Source: an uncultured Rhodospirillales bacterium
Lineage (GTDB): Bacteria; Pseudomonadota; Alphaproteobacteria; Azospirillales; Azospirillaceae
Length of the DNA: 64,000 bases
Assembly (NCBI GenBank): GCA_903927615.1
Contig: CAIYNU010000006.1
Location: 62,001-126,000 of the forward strand
Direction of reading: 5' to 3'
In this document: positions 33,673 through 42,895 of the stretch, in pieces
How positions within the stretch are numbered: position 1 is the stretch's first letter
Layout of the letters: every line of letters starts with the position of its first letter
Notes under the pieces: model-generated
Seen by the model: only the letters and a program-made list of their open reading frames with translations
Database searches by the model: none
What the model was told of the DNA's origin: nothing
Made by a program: the position numbers and the translations under genes

Positions 33673-34422
33673 ATGCAGCTTGATGCGGTGGTCACGACGG
33701 TCAAGGGCGGAACTATTCGCACCAGTGACGTGATCGTCCATATGAAGCTTAAGGGTATCTTCCGGACCGCGATTTATGAGCTGATCGAGCAAAAAGTACT
33801 CCGCCTGCAATTCAATGAGCTGGGCTTGATGCTGGATGAGGCCGAAGTGGAAAAGCGGGCGCAAGCGGCCAAAGTTGCCTTGGGAATCGATCGCCCGGAG
33901 TTCTTTGAAAAATACTTGAACTATTACGGAATTTCCGCCAGCCAGTGGTACGAGTCGATTCGGATCGAAGTGATCTGCGATAGCCTTAAGCAACATCTGA
34001 TCACCCCGCGCAAAATCACAGAATTCTATCGTCGCGAACCGCTCCGCTTTGCTTCGGTCTCGGTCGCTCGCATCGCCTGCCGGACCCGGGACGAGGCTGA
34101 TCGAGTCCTGGTGGCGGCCCACGGGAACCAACAGGACTTCGTAGAACTTGCCCGATGCTTTTCGGCTGATGAGAGCACAAGGCTGGCTGGAGGCTACATC
34201 GGTAACGTCAAGCGAGGGATGTTGCCCCCAGAAGTAGAACAACAGGCGTTCCAAAGTGCCAACAATGCCGTGATCGGTCCCTTCCGCGAAAATTCACTGT
34301 GGACGGTTTATAAGATATATGCGGTCAATGTCCCAAAACTGAGTGATGCGCTTAAGAACATCATTCGGGACCAGATCTTCAGTGAATGGCTGCGGGAACA
34401 AGTGTGTACCGTTCCGGCCTGA
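33673..34422 (+). CDS. parvulin-like peptidyl-prolyl isomerase/foldase
   Basis: 249 residues. Residues about 1-115 are SurA/PpiD-like helical chaperone sequence (KLKGIFRTAIYELIEQKVLR, then RAQAAKVALG); residues about 120-220 are a parvulin-type PPIase core (RIACRTRDEADRVLVAAHG, FVELARCFSADESTRLAGGY, GMLPPEVEQQAF, IGPFRENSLWTVYKI). No signal peptide is visible, so it probably acts in the cytoplasm, perhaps keeping a secreted substrate export-competent. The ATG at 33673 is preceded by AAGG. First gene of the secretion set, about 110 bp before the adaptor gene. Confidence 0.85.
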   Translation: MQLDAVVTTVKGGTIRTSDVIVHMKLKGIFRTAIYELIEQKVLRLQFNELGLMLDEAEVEKRAQAAKVALGIDRPEFFEKYLNYYGISASQWYESIRIEVICDSLKQHLITPRKITEFYRREPLRFASVSVARIACRTRDEADRVLVAAHGNQQDFVELARCFSADESTRLAGGYIGNVKRGMLPPEVEQQAFQSANNAVIGPFRENSLWTVYKIYAVNVPKLSDALKNIIRDQIFSEWLREQVCTVPA

Positions 34423-34456
34423 TGAGCGCGACCAGCAGACGGCGCGAACAAACAAC

Positions 34457-34484
34457 CAGAAAACAGAAAACAGAAAACAGAAAA
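34457..34484. repeat. four tandem heptamers
   Basis: Four exact CAGAAAA units between the foldase stop and the HlyD-like start, an A-rich spacer within GC-rich DNA that lies inside the leader of the adaptor gene. Confidence 0.85.
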
Positions 34485-34535
34485 TCGAGCATAAAAGCAG
34501 AGAAGATCGAGCTCCTTCCAGTCCGAGAGATCGCC

Positions 34536-35903
34536 ATGGCAAAAAAGACCACACCGCCGGCCCGGACCGTCGCCGTCGAGGTACGGCACCCGATCAAGGC
34601 CGCGACACTTCTGTATAGTGCGCCCAAGTTTATTCTACGTGGGCCGATTTACTTCATGTTTGTGACCATGTTTTGTATGTTGTTTTACTCGTTCGTGGCC
34701 ACTACCGACACCCTGGTGGTGGCGCCGCTGACTCTGCAACGTCAGACCGTGACGGTGGAAGCGATCAGTGGCGGTCTGGTCGAGAGCCTGGATGTGAGTG
34801 AAAACAGTTCGGTGACGGGGGGCAACCCGATCGCCACCATTCAGGAGAAAATACGCGCGGCCTCGACTCCCGAGCAGGAGGCCCTTGATCACCAGATCAA
34901 GGATTATGAAGACCGCGTGACCAACGCCAACCGCGATTATGACTACCGTCGGCACCAGCTTGAATCGTCGCGTGACGAATTGCAGGGCCGTTTGACCACG
35001 GGCAAGGGGTCGCTGGCCGATCGCATCGACCAGTTGACCATTCAGCTCAACACGGCCCAGCGGAACCACGATAATATTCTGTCCGATCTCTCCCGCTATC
35101 GGTCGTTGTGCGCCAGTCGCGACATTCCAAGTTCCAAGTGCGACGACCTGCAACGGGCCGCCAACAACGCCCAGTCCGATATCGAGAACATCCGGCTGTC
35201 GCTGAAGTCCGCCGAGCGCGACAAGACCCAGCAGGGCGATCAGAGCACGCTGGAGAGAATGAATCGGGACATCGACAAGGCCCGGGAAGATCACGACAAC
35301 GAGGTCAAACAGATCAACGAGCGGATCGAGGATCTCCAGAACCGCCGGCGTCAGGCCCAGACCCTGGTGGCCGGCGTGCGCTACGAACAGGACCATGCTC
35401 ATTATTCCAGCATTGTTGACGGCATCGTCACCACGGTTCATGTTCAGCGCGGCCAATTGGTCAATCCCGGCTCGCCGCTGGTCACCATTGTGAAAAATTC
35501 GGCGCCGTTGGAAGCCCGGGTGCTGGTCCAGAACAAGGATATCGGTCTGCTCAAGATCGGGCAGGAGGTGAAGATCAAATACTTCGCCTATCCGTTCCAG
35601 GAATACGGCATCCAGCGGGGTTCGATTGCCGACATCAGTGTCCGGCCCAGCACCGTGCCCGGTGAAGCCAATCTGTTCGTGGTCAATGTGGTGCTGGCGT
35701 CCGAAACCGTGCAACGTCAGCCGGTCCGGCCGGGCGATCCGGTCAAGACCCTGGAGATCGGGCTGACCGGCATGGCTGAAATCAAGACCGGTGACAAGCG
35801 GTTCATCGAACTTATGTTTACGCCCGCGTCGAAATTCTTCCAGGCCGAACCTCCGTCCGAGGCTCCGGCTGCGCCGGCGTCTGCGGCGCCGAGCAAGACT
35901 TGA
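34536..35903 (+). CDS. HlyD-type membrane fusion protein
   Basis: 455-residue periplasmic adaptor of a type I secretion system. Cytoplasmic N-terminus, one transmembrane helix at about residues 35-58 (FMFVTMFCMLFYSFV), first half of the lipoyl domain (VEAISGGLVESLDVSENSSV), long antiparallel coiled coil (about 110-300, with QIKDYEDRVTNANRDYDYRR and KQINERIEDLQNRRRQAQT), second lipoyl half (SIVDGIVTTVHVQRGQLV) and beta-barrel (VKIKYFAYPFQEYGIQRGSI). The ATG at 34536 follows GAGAG by six bases; an earlier ATG at 34422 would add a low-complexity leader encoded by heptamer repeats. Partner of the next ABC transporter; no TolC gene is present here. Confidence 0.92.
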   Translation: MAKKTTPPARTVAVEVRHPIKAATLLYSAPKFILRGPIYFMFVTMFCMLFYSFVATTDTLVVAPLTLQRQTVTVEAISGGLVESLDVSENSSVTGGNPIATIQEKIRAASTPEQEALDHQIKDYEDRVTNANRDYDYRRHQLESSRDELQGRLTTGKGSLADRIDQLTIQLNTAQRNHDNILSDLSRYRSLCASRDIPSSKCDDLQRAANNAQSDIENIRLSLKSAERDKTQQGDQSTLERMNRDIDKAREDHDNEVKQINERIEDLQNRRRQAQTLVAGVRYEQDHAHYSSIVDGIVTTVHVQRGQLVNPGSPLVTIVKNSAPLEARVLVQNKDIGLLKIGQEVKIKYFAYPFQEYGIQRGSIADISVRPSTVPGEANLFVVNVVLASETVQRQPVRPGDPVKTLEIGLTGMAEIKTGDKRFIELMFTPASKFFQAEPPSEAPAAPASAAPSKT

Positions 35904-35940
35904 ACCCCCATCGCCGGACCGAAGCCAGGGACATGCTCAG

Positions 35941-38900
35941 ATGCAGAAGGCCAATCTTGAACGGGTGACCAATAACGCGGCGGTCGAAGCGGTGCGGAAC
36001 GTGCTTCAGACCCACGTCATGTTCAGCGTCCTGCCGCTTGCCGAAAAACGCCTGCTGGAACCCATGCTGGAGGTGCGCCGCTACGCCGCCAACAGCCATA
36101 TCTGCCGTCAGGGCCAACCCATCGACGGTATGTACATCGTCTATAACGGCCGTGTTCGCCTCAAGCAGGAGTCCAGCGACAAGCTGGTCAGCGTCGGCGT
36201 CGTCACCGACGGCGCGACGCTGGGCGAGATGTCGCTGTTGGGCGACAGCGACTGGAATCACGATCTGGTCACCGAAGGCCCGGTGGAGATGATCGTGTTG
36301 CCGGCGAGCGAGGCCCGGTTGCTGATCAGCCAGGACCGGATCGTGGAGGAGCATTTCAAGCGCTTCGTCGGTCTGGTCAAGGTCGGTGAGCGGCTCCGGG
36401 CCCTGCTCGGCAAAGCCAAATACAGTGCCGAACAATTCACCCAGATGGTCGGCGAACTGGGTGTGAAGCGGATCAAGGCCGATGGGGCGATCTTCAATCA
36501 GGGCGACAACGATCCGCGGCTGTATTACATCGAGAGCGGCACGGTTGACCTGATCCGCCAGCCCCTCTCGGGTGAGGCGATCTCGTTCGGCCGGGTTGGT
36601 CGCGGCTCGCTGATCGGCGAGGGCGGAGCGGTGCCGCGTCCCGACACCAGCGGCAACCAACCGCACACCGCGCGGGCGGTGACCGAGGTCACGGTGCTGG
36701 TGATTTACCAGGCCACGGTCAAGAAGCTGCTGGATCTCAATCCGGAACTGGCCGAGCAGCTTCGGGCGCGGATTCGCGAACTGGAACGGTACGAACAGGA
36801 AGAAGTCGGCATCCGTCAGCGGACCGAAGGCGTGGACCAGCGGATCAAGCTGGCCGACGCCGTCACCGAGGACGAGTTCCGCTCCCAGTCCAAGGTTGCC
36901 GTGGACACGGCCAAGTTCAAGGTGGTCAAGCAGGATCGCGATGCCGACAACGTCGCGGCGTGCCTGACGATGATCATCAATCACTACGGCCGTCAGTTTC
37001 CGCTGACCACCATCAAGGCCAAGACCGGCCTTGAAAGCACCACGCTCAACATCGACGACGTGATCCGGGGCGCCGAGAATCTCGGGTTCCGCTCCAAGGG
37101 CTATGCCCTGCACTATGATAGCCTCAAGACCTCGATGTTGCCCGGCATCATCAGCCTCGAGGGCTATCACTTCGCGGTGCTGATCAAGGTCGGCGACCGC
37201 GAGGTTCACGTTGCCGATCCGCGCGACAGCAAGATCCGTCGCATCCCTAAAGACGAGTTCATCAGAATATGGACCGCCGCCAGTGTCCGCGGCGTCACCG
37301 ACAAGCGCCCGGATGCCGGCGTCTTCATTGCGCTGGAACCGACCCAGCGCTTCGAGACCATGGGCATCAAGCAGAAGAATCCGCTCAGCTACTTCATATC
37401 CTACATTCTGCCCTACAAGGGCTACTTTGCCGAAGCGATCCTGGCGGCGCTGGTCATCAACATTCTGGGTCTGGCGTCGCCCCTGTTTACCCAGACCATC
37501 GTCGATACCGTCATCGTCCACAAGGACGTCAGCCTGCTGAATATGATGCTGGCCGGCATGGTCCTGGTGGCGGTGCTGACCACCGGCATGACGGTGATTC
37601 AGTCGCTGTTGCTGGCCCATACCACCACCCGCCTCGACATGCGGCTCATGGCGGAGTTCTATCGCCATGTGCTCAGCCTGCCGATGTCCTTTTTCCTGAG
37701 CGTCAACAAGGGCGAAATTCTCTCCCGTTTTGGTGAAAACCAGAAAATTCGGCACATCCTCACCGGCTCGACGATCACGACGGTGATGAATGTGTTGATG
37801 CTGGTGATCTATTTCTTCATGATGTTCGCCTATAGCGCCAAGCTGTCGATCATCGTGATCATCTTCCTGCCGATCTTCATCGCGATCGTGATGTACTTCA
37901 CGCCGCGTCTGAAGCGGGTGTCGCAAGAGATTTTCCTTTCGAACACCCAGGCGCAATCGGCGCTGATCGAATCGCTGAACGGGATCGAACCGATCAAGGC
38001 CACCAGCAACGAATATTTCGCTCGTGCGCGGTGGGAAAACGCCTTCGTCGAGAACGTCAACCGCGGTTTCCATCAGCAACGGCTGTCCCTGATGAACTCG
38101 AGCGTCTTTCAGCTCGCGATTCTGGGCATGACCACCACCGTGCTGTGGGTCGGGGCCAGTCAGGTGATCGGCAACCAGATGACGGTTGGCGAGTTGATGG
38201 GCTTCCAGATGTTGATGGGGCTGGTCACCAGCCCGGTGTTGCAAATGGTCAATCTGTGGAGCCAGCTCCAGGAGGTGCGCATTTCGGTGGATCGGGTGGC
38301 CGAGTTTCTCGACCAGGACCCGGAACACGAGGTGGCGACCACGCCGAACACCATCCGCCGGGCGGTGGGACAGCTCGAGGGCAAGATCGACTTCCGGAAC
38401 GTGTTCTTCAGCTATCGGGCTGGCAAGGACACCATGAACATCATGCAGGACTTTAACCTCTCCATCGAACAGGGGCAGCGCATCGCTTTCGTGGGGCCGG
38501 CCGGTTGCGGCAAGAGCACGATTGCCAAGATGGTGCTGGGGTTCAACATTCCCCAACGGGGCGAGGTGACCATCGACGGAATCAACATCAACCAGATGGA
38601 CATCTCTTCCCTGCGCCGTAACATCGGCGTGGTGCTTCAGGATAGCTTCCTGTTCGCGGGTTCGGTGGCCCAGAACATCGCCTTCGGTGATCCCGAACCC
38701 GACATGCAAACGGTTCAGGACGTGGCGCGGTTGGCCGGTGCCGAGGAGTTCATCCTGAAACTGCCGCTGGGTTACGAGACGCCGATCGGCGAAAAGGGTC
38801 AGGCCTTGTCGGGCGGCCAGCGGCAACGCATCTGTATCGCCCGCGCGCTCTATCGCCGGCCGCGGATTATGATCTTCGACGAAGCCACCAGCGCACTCGA

Positions 38901-39279
38901 TAACCAGACCGAAGAGCTGATCATCAAACAGCTCAAAGAAAAGGTGCTGCCCGGACGCACCTCGATTTCCATCGCCCACCGCCTGACCACCATCATGAAT
39001 TCGGACCGTATTTGCTTCATCCGGGACGGCATCGTGCAGGAACAGGGGACCCATCACCAGTTGATCGATCCGTTGTATATTAAAGAGATGAACTACAAGG
39101 GGATGTATTACAATCTGGCGCGGACCCAGTTCAACCTGCCGCCGTTGGGGGGCAGCATGCTGATCGATCTGACTCGAGAGCAGAAACTGAGGCTGCTGGA
39201 TCGATTCGGCTTCGTCCCCGAGGCCATCGAGCACCAGCATGCCCTGAACGACCGGCTGCTCGGCGAAATCGCGCACTGA
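35941..39279 (+). CDS. type I secretion ABC transporter with two cNMP-binding domains and inactive C39 domain
   Basis: 1112 residues. Two tandem cyclic-nucleotide-binding folds (about 25-140: ANSHICRQGQPIDGMYIVYN; about 165-290: ADGAIFNQGDNDPRLYYIES and GSLIGEGGAVPR), a linker helix, a C39-like domain (about 325-450), six-helix transmembrane region (about 465-760) and an ABC ATPase (Walker A GPAGCGKST about 851, LSGGQ about 956, Walker B MIFDEATSALD, AHRLTT). In the C39 region the usual Asp-Cys-Gly is DADNV, so the catalytic Cys is gone, while YHFAVL and VADP keep the His and Asp. As in HlyB-type proteins the domain would bind rather than cleave the substrate. Transport may be gated by a cyclic nucleotide. 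Confidence 0.93.
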   Translation: MQKANLERVTNNAAVEAVRNVLQTHVMFSVLPLAEKRLLEPMLEVRRYAANSHICRQGQPIDGMYIVYNGRVRLKQESSDKLVSVGVVTDGATLGEMSLLGDSDWNHDLVTEGPVEMIVLPASEARLLISQDRIVEEHFKRFVGLVKVGERLRALLGKAKYSAEQFTQMVGELGVKRIKADGAIFNQGDNDPRLYYIESGTVDLIRQPLSGEAISFGRVGRGSLIGEGGAVPRPDTSGNQPHTARAVTEVTVLVIYQATVKKLLDLNPELAEQLRARIRELERYEQEEVGIRQRTEGVDQRIKLADAVTEDEFRSQSKVAVDTAKFKVVKQDRDADNVAACLTMIINHYGRQFPLTTIKAKTGLESTTLNIDDVIRGAENLGFRSKGYALHYDSLKTSMLPGIISLEGYHFAVLIKVGDREVHVADPRDSKIRRIPKDEFIRIWTAASVRGVTDKRPDAGVFIALEPTQRFETMGIKQKNPLSYFISYILPYKGYFAEAILAALVINILGLASPLFTQTIVDTVIVHKDVSLLNMMLAGMVLVAVLTTGMTVIQSLLLAHTTTRLDMRLMAEFYRHVLSLPMSFFLSVNKGEILSRFGENQKIRHILTGSTITTVMNVLMLVIYFFMMFAYSAKLSIIVIIFLPIFIAIVMYFTPRLKRVSQEIFLSNTQAQSALIESLNGIEPIKATSNEYFARARWENAFVENVNRGFHQQRLSLMNSSVFQLAILGMTTTVLWVGASQVIGNQMTVGELMGFQMLMGLVTSPVLQMVNLWSQLQEVRISVDRVAEFLDQDPEHEVATTPNTIRRAVGQLEGKIDFRNVFFSYRAGKDTMNIMQDFNLSIEQGQRIAFVGPAGCGKSTIAKMVLGFNIPQRGEVTIDGININQMDISSLRRNIGVVLQDSFLFAGSVAQNIAFGDPEPDMQTVQDVARLAGAEEFILKLPLGYETPIGEKGQALSGGQRQRICIARALYRRPRIMIFDEATSALDNQTEELIIKQLKEKVLPGRTSISIAHRLTTIMNSDRICFIRDGIVQEQGTHHQLIDPLYIKEMNYKGMYYNLARTQFNLPPLGGSMLIDLTREQKLRLLDRFGFVPEAIEHQHALNDRLLGEIAH

Positions 39280-39376
39280 CGTCCGGGCCGGTCGCCCGGC
39301 GGGGAACGGGAGCCGGGGCGGTCGCGCCGGGCTCCGCCAAATCCCCGCAACATGTTGTGAAACTGAGCTTTTCATC

Positions 39377-39416
39377 AGCACCGGATCGGTCCTGGGACCG
39401 GTTCGGTGCTTTTGCT
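39377..39416 (+). terminator. intrinsic terminator after the ABC exporter gene
   Basis: Arms AGCACCGGATCGGTCC (39377-39392) and GGACCGGTTCGGTGCT (39395-39410) with two mismatches and a 2-nt loop, followed by TTTGCTT. Confidence 0.85.
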
Positions 39417-39601
39417 TCTGTAAAGCTCCCGGTGACGGCTGAAACCAACCGTTTCCCGGTGCGACCAACCCCCGCGCAATTTTTTTTCGGCCGATCTCAA
39501 CCGCACTGGAATACGGGATAAGGAGCAGGCATAATCGGCGCAAAATTACACCAAGGACCGGGGCGCTCATGATGGCAGCCCGGGGGGGATGGGCGGAAAA
39601 G

Positions 39602-40753
39602 ATGACCTCGAGCGACAAGGTGTCTCAAGAACAAGCCGTCATTGATCGTGACGGCCTGACGGGCCTGATTGCTGCATTGCGGCAAGAAGGCTATCAGGTG
39701 ATCGGCCCGAAGGTTGTTGACGGTGCCATTACTTATGAGCCGGTCGAGGATGGCAACGAGTTGCCGGCCGGTTGGATCGACGAGCAGGATGGCGGCAATT
39801 ACCGACTGCTGCGCGGGACCGATGGGGCGTTGTTTTCCCACACGGTCGGTCCCCATAGCTGGAAGCGGTATCTGTTTCCGCCGAACCAGCGGCTTTGGCA
39901 GAGTAAGGCCGGCGAGGCCGGCTTTTCGATCATACCCGAGGCCGCTCCGACCACGCCCTATGCCTTCCTTGGGGTGCGCGCCTGCGAGTTGAAGGCGATC
40001 GCGGTCCAGGACAAGGTGTTCGGGCTCGGCAACGGCGACGGCAAAGGGTTCACCGATACCGGCTACGCGGCGCGGCGCAAGGCGGCGTTCCTGATCGCGG
40101 TCAATTGCGGGCGGGCGAACAAGACCTGCTTTTGCGTGTCGATGGAGGCCGGCCCCAAGGCGGAGGCGGGCTTTGATCTGGCCCTGACCGAACTGGTCGG
40201 AGCCGGCCGTCACGATTTCCTGGTGGAGGTGGGCAGCGAACGCGGGGCCGGCATTCTGAGCCGGTTGACCCGGCGGGCGACCACCCCCGAGGACCTGATC
40301 GCCGCCGATGCGGCGGTGGCCCGGGCGGCCGCGGGCATGGGCCGGGAAATGGTGGCCGAGGTCGGACCGCTGCTCAAGCGTAACCTCGAGCACAAGCGGT
40401 GGGATGAGGTGGCGGCCCGTTGCCTGGGCTGCGCCAACTGCACGATGGTCTGTCCGACCTGCTTCTGCTCGACGGTGGAAGACACCACCGACCTCTCGGG
40501 CCAGCACGCCGAACGGTGGCGCCGGTGGGATAGCTGCTTTACGCTGGATTTCACCTTTATTCACGGCGGCAGCATCCGGCGCGAGGCAAGCTCCCGCTAT
40601 CGCCAGTGGATCACCCACAAGCTGGCTCATTGGTACGACCAGTTCGGCAGCTCCGGCTGTACCGGCTGCGGTCGCTGCATCACGTGGTGCCCGGTCGGAA
40701 TCGATATTACTGAAGAAGCCCGGGCTATCCGGGACAGCGAGGGAACACTTTAA
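39602..40753 (+). CDS. hyhB: hydrogenase beta-type iron-sulfur subunit
   Basis: 383-residue subunit of a soluble group-3b-like [NiFe] hydrogenase, carrying electrons between the flavin and hydrogenase halves. Two ferredoxin-type clusters: [16 protein letters not shown] (about 280-295) and [14 protein letters not shown] (about 358-371). The N-terminal part ([38 protein letters not shown]) matches HydB/AsrA-like proteins. I prefer the ATG at 39602; ATGs at 39569 and 39572 would add about 11 residues without a better ribosome site. It is two bases from the next gene in a five-gene operon. Confidence 0.9.
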   Translation: MTSSDKVSQEQAVIDRDGLTGLIAALRQEGYQVIGPKVVDGAITYEPVEDGNELPAGWIDEQDGGNYRLLRGTDGALFSHTVGPHSWKRYLFPPNQRLWQSKAGEAGFSIIPEAAPTTPYAFLGVRACELKAIAVQDKVFGLGNGDGKGFTDTGYAARRKAAFLIAVNCGRANKTCFCVSMEAGPKAEAGFDLALTELVGAGRHDFLVEVGSERGAGILSRLTRRATTPEDLIAADAAVARAAAGMGREMVAEVGPLLKRNLEHKRWDEVAARCLGCANCTMVCPTCFCSTVEDTTDLSGQHAERWRRWDSCFTLDFTFIHGGSIRREASSRYRQWITHKLAHWYDQFGSSGCTGCGRCITWCPVGIDITEEARAIRDSEGTL

Positions 40754-40754
40754 G

Positions 40755-41237
40755 ATGGCCGAGACCGAAGGACTGAAGCTTCTGCTCAAAGAGGCCGCGT
40801 TTTTTCAAGATTTCGATGACGCGACCTTGAATCTGATCGTGCCCAGCGTGACCGCCAAGACTTTTGACGCGGGTCAATACATCCTGCGCGATGGTGAGGC
40901 TGCCGATACTTTCTATCTGGTGCGTCACGGCACGGTGGCCATCGAGCTGGCGGCGCCGCCGCGCGGCCGGTTGGTGCTCCAGACCCTGACCGAGGGCGAT
41001 CTGCTGGGCTGGTCGTGGCTGGTGCCGCCTTATCGCTGGAGCTTCGATGCCCGGGCGGTATCGCTGGTCCGTTGTCTGAGCGTTGACGCGAAAAGACTGC
41101 GCGTGCTGTGCGAAGACAACCATGAATTCGGCTATCTGCTGTTGCAGCGGTATATCCGGGTCATGGCGGCCCGGCTGACCGCGGCCCGGCTCCAGATGCT
41201 GGATCTCTACGCTCCGACGCCGGTGTCCAACTTCTGA
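40755..41237 (+). CDS. stand-alone cyclic-nucleotide-binding-domain protein in hydrogenase operon
   Basis: 160 residues consisting of one CRP-type effector-binding fold (KTFDAGQYILRDGEAADTFY, GTVAIEL, LTEGDLLGWSWLVPPYRWSF, ARAVSLVRCLSVDAKRL) plus a C-terminal helix and no helix-turn-helix, so it is not a DNA-binding CRP/FNR. Such a gene lies between the beta and gamma subunit genes in many group 3b-type hydrogenase operons and may bind the enzyme. The phosphate-binding Arg-Ala signature of cAMP receptors is not apparent, so the ligand is uncertain. ATG follows the upstream TAA by one base. Confidence 0.88.
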   Translation: MAETEGLKLLLKEAAFFQDFDDATLNLIVPSVTAKTFDAGQYILRDGEAADTFYLVRHGTVAIELAAPPRGRLVLQTLTEGDLLGWSWLVPPYRWSFDARAVSLVRCLSVDAKRLRVLCEDNHEFGYLLLQRYIRVMAARLTAARLQMLDLYAPTPVSNF

Positions 41238-41250
41238 CCGGGAGTGCGCC

Positions 41251-42108
41251 ATGACCCACCAGGGCAAGGTCGCCTCTTCGGCGATCCGGGATCCTATGCT
41301 TCCGCGTCTGTTTCGTATCGAAACCATGAAGCGGGAGCTGTCGGACACTTTCACGATGACTCTCAAGGCGGTGGATGGCGGTGTGTTTCGCTTCCAGCCC
41401 GGCCAGTTCAATATGCTCTACAGTTTTGGGATCGGCGAGGTGCCGATCAGCATCAGCGGCGATCCCAGCGATCCGTCGGTGCTGTGTCACACCATCCGTG
41501 CGGTCGGCAAAACCTCGGGGGCGCTGGCGGCCCTGAAGCCGGGCGACACCGTCGGGGTTCGCGGGCCGTTCGGGAGTCCGTGGCCGGTTGAGGAGTGCTT
41601 TGGCTCCGATCTGGTGATCATGGCCGGCGGCGTCGGTCTGGCGCCGTTGCGGCCGGCGATCAACGCCGTGCTGGCCCAGCGCGAAAAGTTCGGCAATGTG
41701 TTGATCCTCTACGGGGCGCGAACCCCCGAAGACATCCTTTTTGCCAAGGATCTGCGGAGCTGGCGGGGACGGTTCGACCTGAACGTCCAGGTCACGGTCG
41801 ACCGCGTCACCGGTCGCTGGAGCGGCCGGGTCGGTGTGGTCACGCAGTTGATCAAGAGCGGCGGTTTCGACCGGCCGCATACCAAGGCCCTGATCTGCGG
41901 CCCGGAAGTCATGATGCGATTCGGCATCCAGGCCTTGCAGGAACATGGCGTGTCGGCCGACCGGATCTTCGTCTCGATGGAACGGAACATGAAATGCGCA
42001 GTCGGCTTCTGCGGCCACTGCCAGCTTGGGCCGACCTTCGTGTGCAAGGACGGGCCCGTGTATCGGTTCGACAGCATCCAGGAAATTTTCAAGCTTCGGG
42101 AGCTATAG
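41251..42108 (+). CDS. hyhG: hydrogenase gamma subunit (FAD/NAD(P)-binding)
   Basis: 285-residue flavoprotein of the ferredoxin-NADP reductase superfamily. FAD-binding part with [20 protein letters not shown] (the S/T in the usual RPYS place is modified) and PISISG; NAD(P)-binding [12 protein letters not shown] and [14 protein letters not shown]-terminal cysteine cluster [17 protein letters not shown] for a [2Fe-2S] centre, as in HydG/PyrK-type proteins. It transfers electrons to or from NAD(P). Four bases separate its stop from the small-subunit start. Confidence 0.94.
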   Translation: MTHQGKVASSAIRDPMLPRLFRIETMKRELSDTFTMTLKAVDGGVFRFQPGQFNMLYSFGIGEVPISISGDPSDPSVLCHTIRAVGKTSGALAALKPGDTVGVRGPFGSPWPVEECFGSDLVIMAGGVGLAPLRPAINAVLAQREKFGNVLILYGARTPEDILFAKDLRSWRGRFDLNVQVTVDRVTGRWSGRVGVVTQLIKSGGFDRPHTKALICGPEVMMRFGIQALQEHGVSADRIFVSMERNMKCAVGFCGHCQLGPTFVCKDGPVYRFDSIQEIFKLREL

Positions 42109-42112
42109 AGCC

Positions 42113-42895
42113 ATGGCCGCACGACGCAAACCAAAATTGGCGGTCTGGAAGTTCTCGTCTTGCGACGGATGCCAGCTTAGCCTTCTCGATTGTGAAGATG
42201 AGTTGCTCGCCGTGGTCGGAGCGGTGGAGATTGCTTTCTTCCTGGAAGCGACACGGGCCGAGATCAAGGGACCCTACGACGTGTCTCTGGTTGAAGGCTC
42301 GATCACGACTCCCCACGATGTCGAGCGGATCAAGAAGATCCGCAAACAGTCCAAGGTTGTGATCACCCTCGGGGCCTGTGCCACCGCCGGCGGGATCCAG
42401 GCGATCAAGAACTTCCGCGACGTGCGGGGGTTCATCGATGCGGTTTACGCCCGACCTGACTTCATCGACACCCTTTCTTCGTCGACTGCGATTGAAGACC
42501 ACATACCGGTTGATTTCCAGTTGCGCGGATGCCCGATCAACAAGTACCAGTTGTTAGAGGTGTTGAACGCTCTGCTGAACGGCCGGCGTCCCAACGTCCC
42601 GCCTTATTCCGAGTGCATCGAATGCAAGCGCGCGGGCAATGTCTGCGTGATGGTGGCCAAGGGAACCCCGTGCCTGGGGCCGGTGGTTCAGGCCGGCTGC
42701 GGCAGTCTGTGCCCCAGCCACGATCGCGGCTGCTATGGCTGTTTCGGCCCCAAGGAACTGCCCAATACGGCCAGCCTTGCGAGCCGGATGGCGGAACTGG
42801 GCATGTCCGGTACGGAAATCGGCCTGGCCTTCCGCTCTTTCAATGCCAATGCCGAGGCATTCCGCAAAGAAGGTGATATTCATGACCGCCGCTGA
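42113..42895 (+). CDS. hyhS: [NiFe] hydrogenase small (delta) subunit
   Basis: 260 residues. Cysteine ligands for the proximal and further [4Fe-4S] clusters are in [14 protein letters not shown] (residues about 14-27), [33 protein letters not shown] and CYGCFGPKE. There is no Tat signal, consistent with a cytoplasmic group 3 enzyme. Length fits HydD/HoxY-like subunits. It overlaps the large-subunit gene by 14 bp. Confidence 0.95.
   Translation: MAARRKPKLAVWKFSSCDGCQLSLLDCEDELLAVVGAVEIAFFLEATRAEIKGPYDVSLVEGSITTPHDVERIKKIRKQSKVVITLGACATAGGIQAIKNFRDVRGFIDAVYARPDFIDTLSSSTAIEDHIPVDFQLRGCPINKYQLLEVLNALLNGRRPNVPPYSECIECKRAGNVCVMVAKGTPCLGPVVQAGCGSLCPSHDRGCYGCFGPKELPNTASLASRMAELGMSGTEIGLAFRSFNANAEAFRKEGDIHDRR

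Noticed and set aside
34422-34535. Upstream ATG for the HlyD-like protein (adds 38 residues)
   Set aside because: The extension is encoded by CAGAAAA heptamers, has no ribosome site, and the ATG at 34536 has one.
35818-39618. 1266-codon antisense frame over the secretion ABC transporter
   Set aside because: Mirrors the codon pattern of the real gene (His/Asp/Gln-rich composition); the + strand has a complete ABC exporter.
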